From Euryarchaeota archaeon UBA623 (GTDB lineage: Archaea > Thermoplasmatota > Poseidoniia > Poseidoniales > Thalassarchaeaceae), in NCBI GenBank assembly GCA_002505325.1, contig DAUV01000010.1, positions 1-9,401 of the forward strand: 9,401 nt of DNA. The letters run 5' to 3'. The notes under the pieces are model-generated. The model saw nothing but the letters and a program-made list of their open reading frames with translations. It ran no database searches and was not told the DNA's origin. Shown here piece by piece: positions 1 to 5,869 of this stretch (its first letter is position 1; the number at the start of each line of letters is the position of its first letter). Made by a program: the position numbers and the translations under genes.

Positions 1-787
1 TGGATTGGTCGAATCCCTCTAGCCAGCACTCAGGAATTGCATGCTTGACTACCTGTTCCCACACCGTGTCCCGGATGAACTCCCTCTGGGCGTTCTCTCC
101 TTCAATGGAGGGTCCCCCTGCATCCTTTGCATGTTGCACCGCGATGACGATAGTATCCACATTCTCCGGATAGTGCCCCCCATCTCCCTCCTCTATCCTC
201 TTACTGTCCAGCCTCACTGAAACCTGGCTCTTACCATCGGGGCGCATCCAAGGAACCTCTCCAGTCTGTTGAATCATGTCCAGCCTGCGGGTCAGCCTCT
301 GCGATAGTGCAGCTGCGATTGGGAAGTACCGACCTCTGAGTTCTTCGGTATTCTCGGTCTCGTTGCAGGCATATCCGAACATTATGCCCTGATCTCCGGC
401 CCCTTGGGAAAGATCTGCTTGAAATTTTGGGAGTACGCCCTGGCTGATGTACTGCGATTGAGTGGTGATGTAAGTGTGGACCTTGCACAACTCGTCTGAG
501 GTTGCATCCATGCCAATAGAGTGGTCGGTGTACCCTATCGAGGCTGCAGTATCGCGTGCGATGGTTTCGTAGTTGGGGGCCGAGCCGTTCAGGCTGACCT
601 CACCTGCGAGCACTATCGCGGCCTCCCCCTCCCTGCCCTTGACCAGCGTCTCAACTGCGACCCTCGCCTCCGAATCTATGCTCAGGCAGGCATCGAGGAT
701 GGCATCCGAGATGGCATCGCAGAGCTTGTCCGGGTGGCCTGCAGCAACCGATTCCGCGGTGGTGATAGGAGCGAGCCAGTCAGACAT
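1..787 (-). CDS. metK: S-adenosylmethionine synthetase, bacterial type (partial, 3' end off the window)
   Basis: Makes S-adenosylmethionine from methionine and ATP in the cytoplasm (EC 2.5.1.6). About 262 residues are visible from the ATG at 787; the C-terminal third lies beyond base 1. The protein opens MSDWLAPITTAESVAAGHPD and carries the ATP-binding GHPDK at residues 17-21, GAGDQGIMFGYA at 129-140 and MRPDGKSQVSVRLD at 181-194. These are hallmarks of the bacterial/eukaryotic family. The divergent archaeal enzyme family has different sequences at these places (for example GHPDS), so this is a bacterial-type enzyme in what otherwise looks like an archaeal neighbourhood. It is divergent from pcc1 across 76 bp. 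No strong ribosome binding site is seen before the ATG; the start is chosen because the family normally begins a dozen or so residues before GHPDK. The family call is very secure; whether the missing end is intact cannot be seen. Confidence 0.96.
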   Translation of the reverse strand, partial: MSDWLAPITTAESVAAGHPDKLCDAISDAILDACLSIDSEARVAVETLVKGREGEAAIVLAGEVSLNGSAPNYETIARDTAASIGYTDHSIGMDATSDELCKVHTYITTQSQYISQGVLPKFQADLSQGAGDQGIMFGYACNETENTEELRGRYFPIAAALSQRLTRRLDMIQQTGEVPWMRPDGKSQVSVRLDSKRIEEGDGGHYPENVDTIVIAVQHAKDAGGPSIEGENAQREFIRDTVWEQVVKHAIPECWLEGFDQS

Positions 788-863
788 ACCCCAATTGCGA
801 GCGCTGCCCCTTGATGAAGGCGGCGACCGCAGTAGCGAAAGCGGGTTCCGGTGTCCGAGACTC

Positions 864-1103
864 ATGAGCAGCGTTGAGACGGAAATTATCTGGGCCGGTT
901 CTAGATCTCGAGCAGAGGCTCTGATGGCTGCTGTTTCACCAGATGATCCCGGGACTTTTGAGGCCGATATAGTGGAAGTCGGTGGGAGTGTCGAACTGCG
1001 CATTCGAGTTGTCGGTGAAGAGCTCAAGACGGTGCGTTCCACGATAGACGATTTGTTGGCATGCCTTGCTGCAGCCGAGTCCAGCCTCGATGTCAGCGAT
1101 TGA
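864..1103 (+). CDS. pcc1: KEOPS complex subunit Pcc1-like protein
   Basis: Probable small subunit of the KEOPS complex, which acts with Kae1, Bud32 and Cgi121 to add threonylcarbamoyl to adenosine 37 of ANN-decoding tRNAs. The 79-residue product starts MSSVETEIIW. It has the family pattern: an N-terminal beta strand, a helix with small residues (SRAEALMAAVSPDD), two strands (FEADIVEVGG, VELRIRVVGE) and a long C-terminal helix (TVRSTIDDLLACLAAAESSL). The length is normal for archaeal Pcc1. The reading frame stays open far upstream, but that part is antisense to metK, so the ATG at 864 is the sensible start. The 3' end overlaps the convergent FAD gene by 11 bases. No other KEOPS gene lies in the window. 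The family is low in sequence conservation, so the call rests on size and pattern rather than catalytic residues. Confidence 0.78.
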   Translation: MSSVETEIIWAGSRSRAEALMAAVSPDDPGTFEADIVEVGGSVELRIRVVGEELKTVRSTIDDLLACLAAAESSLDVSD

Positions 1104-2121
1104 GTTTGAGTGCTTTCGCAGCGCTCCTGCCAGTATCAACTGCGGCGTCACTCAGGTGATATTCCGAAATGATGTGGCAGCCGGCCAAGGCAATTCCGTG
1201 GTCGAGGAATGCTAAGCCGTCGACTCTCTCGGCACGAGAGCATGGGTGGAGCATTATTGAGGTCGTCGAACGGCGTGCTGCGGCCATATTTCTCCAACCA
1301 GAGCAGCGTGAGTCGAGGAATTCCTTGATGTCTTGAAGGGCCTCTGGACCGTCGCCTGTTAGACTGACTGCATGCAGAATGGTACAAGCGCTTGAATCGC
1401 CACCCTCTGGAATTCTATCTTCGGCAGTGACATCAATCGCGATGATGCCCCTGTTCGCATCGAACAGTCCTGAGTATGGTCTCATCGGCTTGCCTTCTAA
1501 GGCGACATCTAGCGCAGCTGATCTTTGCTCAGTGCAGCGCCTCAGTTCCGATGTGTCTAGGCCGGCGCTCTCCAGTAAACGAGAGGCCTCAGAAGGTGGG
1601 ACTGCTAGAATCACCTCGTCGCACTCAATGTCATTACCCGAGATGCGCACTGATGCAAGCTTACCGTCAGGCCCGAGAACGAGTGCTTCTGCGGAACTGC
1701 CGACATCGAGCATCACATCCATCTGGTTGGTAGACACAATCAGACGTCCCACCAGACTCGACCACCCTCCTCTAGGTATTACAAATTCTGGAATCTTAAT
1801 CACCTCAGCATCCATTGACATCGTCGCTAGGGCAGTCAGTGCCTGACTCGCATCGCTATCGATAGCCAATATCTCCCTGTTGTTCCACCTCGAACCCAGA
1901 ACCCTTGGGGCCCGCAACTTCCTGAGTAACTGATTCAATGGCCCTTTGCGTCGCATCAGATGAAGTCCGGGATCGAGTATCCAGCTGCCCGAATCACGCA
2001 TCCTAACGCGGCCACCGAGGGTGTCCTTCGACTCGACCAGTAAGACGGTGGAACCATCGGCGGCGAGCTGCACGGCTGCCGCTAGACCCGCGACTCCTCC
2101 TCCAATAACGATGCTGCGCAT
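1093..2121 (-). CDS. FAD-dependent oxidoreductase, phytoene desaturase/amine oxidase-like
   Basis: A 342-residue flavoprotein of the amine oxidase/phytoene desaturase superfamily; the substrate is unknown. The N terminus is a classic dinucleotide-binding fold, MRSIVIGGGVAGLAAAVQLA, with the glycine motif at residues 7-12 and the acidic residue E30 closing the second strand. GGRVR follows at 36-40, as in desaturases and monoamine oxidases, then a DPGLHLM segment at 50-56. The middle has GGWSSLVGRL (118-127) and ILAVPP (171-176), the usual strand before the substrate domain. The C terminus (GIALAGCHIISEYHLSDAAV, 309-328) matches the FAD-closing segment. The frame extends 21 codons upstream, but MRSIVIGGG is the natural start and lets nadC keep its own. 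A TATA-like TTTTAC lies about 26 bp upstream of the ATG, inside the start of nadC, which would fit a leaderless transcript. At 342 residues it is shorter than carotenoid desaturases (about 490), so a carotenoid role is not assured. Confidence 0.85.
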   Translation of the reverse strand: MRSIVIGGGVAGLAAAVQLAADGSTVLLVESKDTLGGRVRMRDSGSWILDPGLHLMRRKGPLNQLLRKLRAPRVLGSRWNNREILAIDSDASQALTALATMSMDAEVIKIPEFVIPRGGWSSLVGRLIVSTNQMDVMLDVGSSAEALVLGPDGKLASVRISGNDIECDEVILAVPPSEASRLLESAGLDTSELRRCTEQRSAALDVALEGKPMRPYSGLFDANRGIIAIDVTAEDRIPEGGDSSACTILHAVSLTGDGPEALQDIKEFLDSRCSGWRNMAAARRSTTSIMLHPCSRAERVDGLAFLDHGIALAGCHIISEYHLSDAAVDTGRSAAKALKLNR

Positions 2122-2147
2122 CCTTGAACCACGATGAGGATGGTAAA

Positions 2148-3128
2148 ATGTCGTTTCGGACCATTCAAGGCGGGGCTGCCACACGTCGTAGCGTGGCCGG
2201 ACTGCCTCACGACCGCTCCGATCTGTTGTGGTCTGGCGGCGAGCCCACGTCTCTTTTCCTAGATTCCATCGATAGATGGGTCGATGCGATGGTGGCTGAC
2301 GAGCATGGAGGGGGAACGGGTCCCAACCGGCTCGTCGAGGCGAGTATCACTGGGAAAGCCGTGGGACTCCTATGTGGGAAACCTATCGCTGACAGATTGC
2401 TTGAAAGGCACTTCCCTGAATGCTCAGCTAGGTGGAGTATCAGCGAAGGAGGCTCTGTTAGAGAGGGCGATACGGTGGTCGTTATACGCGGACCAGCGGA
2501 TGATATTTTGAAACTTGAACGAGTCCTGCTAAACCTACTCGGCAGACTGTCGGGGATAGCCACAAACACTGCCAAGTGGGCTGCGGCTGCACATCCTATC
2601 CTAGTCGCGGCGACTCGAAAAACTGAATGGGGGCTTCTGGACAAGTGGGCGGTTCTCAGTGGTGGTGGTTTGACTCACAGGCTTGACCGTAGCGATGCAT
2701 TGATGCTCAAGGAGAATGACTTCGCTGCGATGGCTGAGGGTGACGAGGATGATATTGGTGCCATCCAGCGCTTAGTCTCATCAATCGACATGGCCGAACA
2801 TGCGGCCTTCACCGTCATTGAGGTGCAGAGTGTAGAACAGTCAGTCGCAGCAGCAGCGGCGTGGAACGCCTTGCAAAACACTCGTGGTGGTAACGAAAAT
2901 CTGGTGCTTCTGCTTGACAATATGGGTGTGACGGGAGCCGGTGATGTTCAGCGCGCCCTTTCCAAGGAGGGTTTGCGCCAGTGTTGCATTCTAGAGGGCT
3001 CCGGCGGGGTCTTCTTTGAGTCCTTAGGCGATTGGTCCGAAAGTGGGGTCGATCTTGTCTCATCGAGTGCCCTCAACAGGGGCATCACCCCACTTGACAT
3101 GTCGATGTTGATAGAGGGAGGTGTGTGA
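2148..3128 (+). CDS. nadC: Nicotinate-nucleotide pyrophosphorylase (quinolinate phosphoribosyltransferase)
   Basis: Converts quinolinate and PRPP to nicotinate mononucleotide, CO2 and pyrophosphate in de novo NAD synthesis (EC 2.4.2.19). Counting from the ATG at 2148 (326 residues), the family landmarks are LERVLLNLLGRLSGIAT (123-139), ATRKT (155-159; R157 and K158 bind substrate), GGGLTHRLDRSDALMLKEN (172-190; H177, R178, K188), VIEVQS with E225, LLLDNMG with D257, and EGSGGVFFES (283-292). The N-terminal EDxGxGDxT signature is not preserved; the matching region reads VADEHGGGTG. The terminal GALTHS is replaced by SSALNRG. The frame also offers a TTG at 2124, but the ATG at 2148 has a purine-rich GAGG 8 bases upstream and leaves 26 bp to the divergent FAD gene. 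The downstream CoA gene starts inside the nadC stop codon. ModD-type homologues share the fold, but the conserved substrate residues favour NadC. Confidence 0.9.
   Translation: MSFRTIQGGAATRRSVAGLPHDRSDLLWSGGEPTSLFLDSIDRWVDAMVADEHGGGTGPNRLVEASITGKAVGLLCGKPIADRLLERHFPECSARWSISEGGSVREGDTVVVIRGPADDILKLERVLLNLLGRLSGIATNTAKWAAAAHPILVAATRKTEWGLLDKWAVLSGGGLTHRLDRSDALMLKENDFAAMAEGDEDDIGAIQRLVSSIDMAEHAAFTVIEVQSVEQSVAAAAAWNALQNTRGGNENLVLLLDNMGVTGAGDVQRALSKEGLRQCCILEGSGGVFFESLGDWSESGVDLVSSSALNRGITPLDMSMLIEGGV
3114..3123 (+). promoter_or_regulatory. Strong Shine-Dalgarno site for the phosphopantothenate synthetase gene
   Basis: GAGGGAGGTG lies inside the last codons of nadC. Its GGAGG core is 6 bases before the ATG at 3128. 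It decides the start: the in-frame GTG at 3125 is too close to the site, whereas ATG 3128 is well spaced. It indicates that the second gene is translated by re-initiation or direct recruitment at the nadC stop. Confidence 0.75.
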
Positions 3129-3913
3129 TGGGGGAGATTTCTGATAGTCACCCAAGGCGGGCTTCTCTTCTGGCTCGCCAGAGTTTGGTTGATGCAGCCG
3201 CCGAGGGTCTGCTTGCAGACTCGGCGATGATAGCCCACGGCAGAGGTGAAGCCTTTGACTATCTGCTCGGTGAGACTACCTCTGACTCAGCCATGGAGGC
3301 TATCCGAGAAGTCGCAGCCAGACTATTGGCTGCTGAACACCCAGTCATCTCGGTAAATGGGAACACAGTGGTGTTGGCAGGTGAGGAACTGATTCGGGTC
3401 GCTGCAGTAGTGGGATGCCCCATCGAGGTCAACTTGTACTACCGTACACCTGAGAGGGTAATGGGGCTTCTTGGTAGGCTGTCGGAGCAGCGTGATGTGG
3501 TGGCCGCCGATGTACCCCCTAGAGGTTGGAAGGGGAATTGGCAGGAAGCAGTTGGCTCGGTCGTCCTGTTGGGTGACTCAGCCAAGCACAACATACCTGG
3601 CCTTGATGGTCCACGAGCTAAGTGCTGTCGAGAAGGTATAGGACAGGCCGACGTCGTCCTAGTCCCACTCGAGGATGGGGACAGGTGCGAGGCTTTGGTT
3701 GCCGCTGGTAAACAGGTGCTAGTAGTCGACCTCAATCCACTCTCACGCACATCGAGGATGGCAACGGTGACCATAGTTGACGAGGTCTCCAGAGCCTCCT
3801 CGGGACTCCTCAGTGAGATTATTTTAGGGGACTGCGAGCCAAGCCAGTGGAACAATACAGCTGCTCTTAACGCAGCTCTCGGTATCATCTCAGATGCATC
3901 TGTCGATACATAA
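3128..3913 (+). CDS. 4-phosphopantoate--beta-alanine ligase (archaeal phosphopantothenate synthetase)
   Basis: Joins 4-phosphopantoate and beta-alanine with ATP to give 4'-phosphopantothenate (EC 6.3.2.36). This is the archaeal route to coenzyme A that, with pantoate kinase, replaces bacterial PanC and pantothenate kinase. The 261-residue protein shows the family blocks in order: HPRRASLLAR (8-17), IAHGRGEAFDYLLGE (35-49), HPVISVNGN (71-79), IEVNLYYRTPERV (99-111), HNIPGLDGPR (154-163), ADVVLVPLEDGDR (174-186) and DLNPLSRTSRMATVTIVDE (201-219). Length is normal. The segment before IPGL (about 128-152) looks longer and more divergent than in thermococcal homologues as I remember them. The ATG overlaps the nadC stop by one base (TGATG) and follows a strong ribosome binding site, so NAD and CoA enzymes are made from one message. 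The gene ends flush against the convergent dehydrogenase. It is the clearest archaeal marker in the window. Confidence 0.95.
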   Translation: MGEISDSHPRRASLLARQSLVDAAAEGLLADSAMIAHGRGEAFDYLLGETTSDSAMEAIREVAARLLAAEHPVISVNGNTVVLAGEELIRVAAVVGCPIEVNLYYRTPERVMGLLGRLSEQRDVVAADVPPRGWKGNWQEAVGSVVLLGDSAKHNIPGLDGPRAKCCREGIGQADVVLVPLEDGDRCEALVAAGKQVLVVDLNPLSRTSRMATVTIVDEVSRASSGLLSEIILGDCEPSQWNNTAALNAALGIISDASVDT

Positions 3914-5104
3914 TCAGACGGATGAGTATTGTTTCTGCAGCAGTTCTCTACAGCGCTCGGCGATGGCTTCTCCTACCTCACTGGTACTGGCTGCCCCTCC
4001 AAGGTCGTAGGTAACTACGCCGCCTTCTGAGAGATGAGATGAGACGGCAGAATCTAGGATGTCGGCGCACATAATGGCGTCAGGGTCATCATGGCGTGCA
4101 CCAAGGTTGTCAAACATCAGTTGGACTGATGAAATTGCTGCAATCGGGTTAACCTTACCCTGTCCAGCATACTTTGGTGAAGAGCCGTGAACCGGCTCGA
4201 ATAGCATGTGCTTGTCACCTATGTTGGCGCTCGCTGCCATGCCCATACCGCCCTGTAGCACGGAGGCCAAATCGGTGGCGATGTCGCCGAACATGTTCGG
4301 TAGTACAACTACGTCCAAGTCCTCTGGGTCCCGGACCAACCACATAGTGAAGGCGTCAATGAAAGCCTTCGTTGTCTCGATGCCCTCGTACTCCTTGTCA
4401 ATCTCATCGAAAATCCTCCTGAATAGTCTGCAGCCGCGCAGGACGTTGCTCTTGTCTACACAGGTGACTCGTTGAGGCGCATGCAACTGGCTCTCTCTGC
4501 GCTTGGCCAGCTCGAAAGCGAATCTGATGACGCGTTCGCTGCCATGACGTGATATAGGACGTGGGTCCCATGAGACCTCCCCCTCTAGACCTGGAAATTC
4601 AGGTTGATCGATAGGCTTGTCCTTTGTTCCAACTGCGGCTTGGGCCGAACGTCGCAGAAGACTGTGATACAACCCCTCTGTGTTTTCTCTAATCAGCACC
4701 ATGTCAACCAAATCTGGGTCCCAGATGTCGGTGTGTTCTCCGTGCACCTTATGCTGGACTCCGTGGTAGAGTTTGACCGGTCTGATGTTAGCATAGAGGC
4801 CTAGGCCAGAGCGCAGCCCGAGGATAACCTGACCCCCAGCCATATCGCCATTCGGCATTGTGGCCCCAGGCCATCCAATGGCTCCAAGGAAGATTGCATC
4901 AGTGTTGTCACGACAGTGCTCAAATGAACCTTCAGGCCACTCTTCGCCCGTCTCTAGGAAATATTGTCCGCCACAAGGAATCTCAGTGATATCAAAGGAC
5001 ATTGGACTGTGCTTCTCAAACACCTCGATGATCCGTCTAGCCTCTGCTGTGACCTCACGTCCCGTGCCGTCGCCGGGAAGGATTGTCAGACGATACCCGC
5101 TCAC
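3914..5104 (-). CDS. Isocitrate/isopropylmalate dehydrogenase family protein
   Basis: A beta-decarboxylating dehydrogenase that oxidises a 2-hydroxy acid (isopropylmalate, isocitrate, homoisocitrate or tartrate type) using NAD(P) and a divalent metal. The 396-residue protein begins YRLTILPGDGTGREV. Substrate arginines appear as R98 (GLRSGLGLYANIRPV), R108 and R139 (RENTEGLY). Catalytic Y146, K218 (CVDKSN) and metal-binding D250, D274 and D278 (GDIATDL) are all present. The residues before R98 are hydrophobic (I94, L95), resembling isopropylmalate dehydrogenase rather than the Ser/Asn of isocitrate dehydrogenase. The cofactor loop PKYAGQGKVNP (310-320) instead has the Lys-Tyr...Val set typical of NADP-dependent isocitrate dehydrogenase. 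The likeliest role is LeuB-like, but the substrate is left open. The start is GTG; an in-frame stop lies just upstream and no ATG falls between. It is convergent with the CoA gene with no spacer and divergent from the 5203 gene. No leu genes adjoin it. Confidence 0.9.
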   Translation of the reverse strand: MSGYRLTILPGDGTGREVTAEARRIIEVFEKHSPMSFDITEIPCGGQYFLETGEEWPEGSFEHCRDNTDAIFLGAIGWPGATMPNGDMAGGQVILGLRSGLGLYANIRPVKLYHGVQHKVHGEHTDIWDPDLVDMVLIRENTEGLYHSLLRRSAQAAVGTKDKPIDQPEFPGLEGEVSWDPRPISRHGSERVIRFAFELAKRRESQLHAPQRVTCVDKSNVLRGCRLFRRIFDEIDKEYEGIETTKAFIDAFTMWLVRDPEDLDVVVLPNMFGDIATDLASVLQGGMGMAASANIGDKHMLFEPVHGSSPKYAGQGKVNPIAAISSVQLMFDNLGARHDDPDAIMCADILDSAVSSHLSEGGVVTYDLGGAASTSEVGEAIAERCRELLQKQYSSV

Positions 5105-5202
5105 GACTGGGGCACTTGCTTTTCATTCATCAACCCAACCCACAGAACTCCTTCCCTAGTTGAAGCGATACTTGATAGACGGTCAATGCGAACAGGTGAA
5201 GC

Positions 5203-5811
5203 ATGGACCATCCGCAGGACGATGGAAGTGGAAGCCCACGAATAGATGTCAGGTCATTACCTGACTCGGTTGCGAGGCTGTGGGAGACTATGCTCAGGCT
5301 GGATCCGTCTTGGGACCTATCTGAATGGCTGGACAAGTGTGCTACGGACGAACTTGAATTAGTCGAGGGTCATTTGGGTCGCGAGCGCCTGCGGTTGGAG
5401 CAGCGACTACACCGCATCGAGACCCTAGTGAAGCGCCTGCGTCGTCAGCGTGAAGTCACTGAGAGGTCAACCTGGACCGATCCGAACCAGAGGAATCTCT
5501 TCGATGTGTACGAGAAGGATGTTTCCGACGTAGTCCCGGACAATGTCGACGATGAGGGGGTGGCCGCTGTCGATTACGGTTCACTTGATATTGATGATGA
5601 CCCCCTACTAGCAATCGTTGCTGAACATGTCCTGAGCATCATTGAGGAGGCTTTGGAAGAAGGTTCTAATCAAGTCCACTTCGACAGCCTAGTGAACGAA
5701 TTAGACGCTGTCGGCATTCGCGCTGATGAGATAGATGAGGCAGTCGCTTGGCTACTGCAGAGAAGGGCCATTACTGAGTTGGAACAGGACTCCTTTGGCC
5801 TCGACTTGTGA
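5203..5811 (+). CDS. Unrecognised protein: coiled coil plus C-terminal winged-helix-like region
   Basis: I do not recognise this 202-residue protein. Residues 1-20 look disordered. A helical stretch with tryptophans (LWETMLRLDPSWDLSEWLDK, 26-45) leads into a charged, heptad-like helix at about 48-88 (ELELVEGHLGRERLRLEQRL and onward), a probable coiled coil for dimerisation or partner binding. An acidic linker follows at 104-134 (many Asp/Glu). Residues 137-200 look like a winged helix: a helix (LAIVAEHVLSIIEEALEE), then VHFDSLVNELDAVGIRADEI, then a helix AVAWLLQRRAITELE ending in a short beta-wing-like tail. This resembles the small wHTH domains at the ends of archaeal DNA-replication proteins, which is inference by eye. 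ATG 5203 is preceded by AGGTGA with a short spacing. The gene lies 58 bases before a methyltransferase-like gene in the same direction, suggesting one operon and joint action on DNA. Confidence 0.7.
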   Translation: MDHPQDDGSGSPRIDVRSLPDSVARLWETMLRLDPSWDLSEWLDKCATDELELVEGHLGRERLRLEQRLHRIETLVKRLRRQREVTERSTWTDPNQRNLFDVYEKDVSDVVPDNVDDEGVAAVDYGSLDIDDDPLLAIVAEHVLSIIEEALEEGSNQVHFDSLVNELDAVGIRADEIDEAVAWLLQRRAITELEQDSFGLDL

Positions 5812-5842
5812 TTGTAGTTAAGGGCCTCCAACGAGTAACCGT

Positions 5843-5859
5843 ACCCTTCAAAGAAGGGT
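5843..5859. repeat. 7-bp inverted repeat with 3-base loop before the methyltransferase-like gene
   Basis: ACCCTTC-AAA-GAAGGGT forms a perfect 7-bp stem between the two genes of the 5203-7867 unit. It covers the possible GTG start at 5858 and ends 10 bases before the ATG at 5870, so it could fold around the initiation region or act as an operator. A stem of this size can arise by chance in a window this long; only its position makes it worth recording. Confidence 0.4.
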
Positions 5860-5869
5860 GTCATGTCGC

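Noticed and set aside
573..863. Open frame on the + strand running into pcc1 from far upstream.
   Set aside because: It is antisense to the clearly real metK gene and gives an Ala/Ser-rich low-complexity protein; only the part from ATG 864 fits Pcc1.
1379..1846. 155-codon + strand frame inside the FAD oxidoreductase gene.
   Set aside because: It is the antisense shadow of a gene with clear family motifs, has Ser-rich shadow composition and no recognisable domain.
2207..2644. 145-codon - strand frame opposite nadC.
   Set aside because: Shadow of nadC; the + strand carries conserved catalytic motifs over the same bases.
3439..3888. 149-codon - strand frame opposite the phosphopantothenate synthetase gene.
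   Set aside because: Shadow of a gene with diagnostic family blocks on the + strand.
3891..3902. Perfect 12-bp palindrome CAGATGCATCTG near the end of the phosphopantothenate synthetase gene.
   Set aside because: It lies in coding sequence, and one or two 12-bp palindromes are expected by chance in a window of this length.
5485..5511. QRNLFDVY in the 5203 protein considered as a PCNA-binding (PIP-box) motif.
   Set aside because: The spacing Q-x-x-L-x-x-V-Y is only a loose match, lacks the usual aromatic pair and lies internally in the protein.
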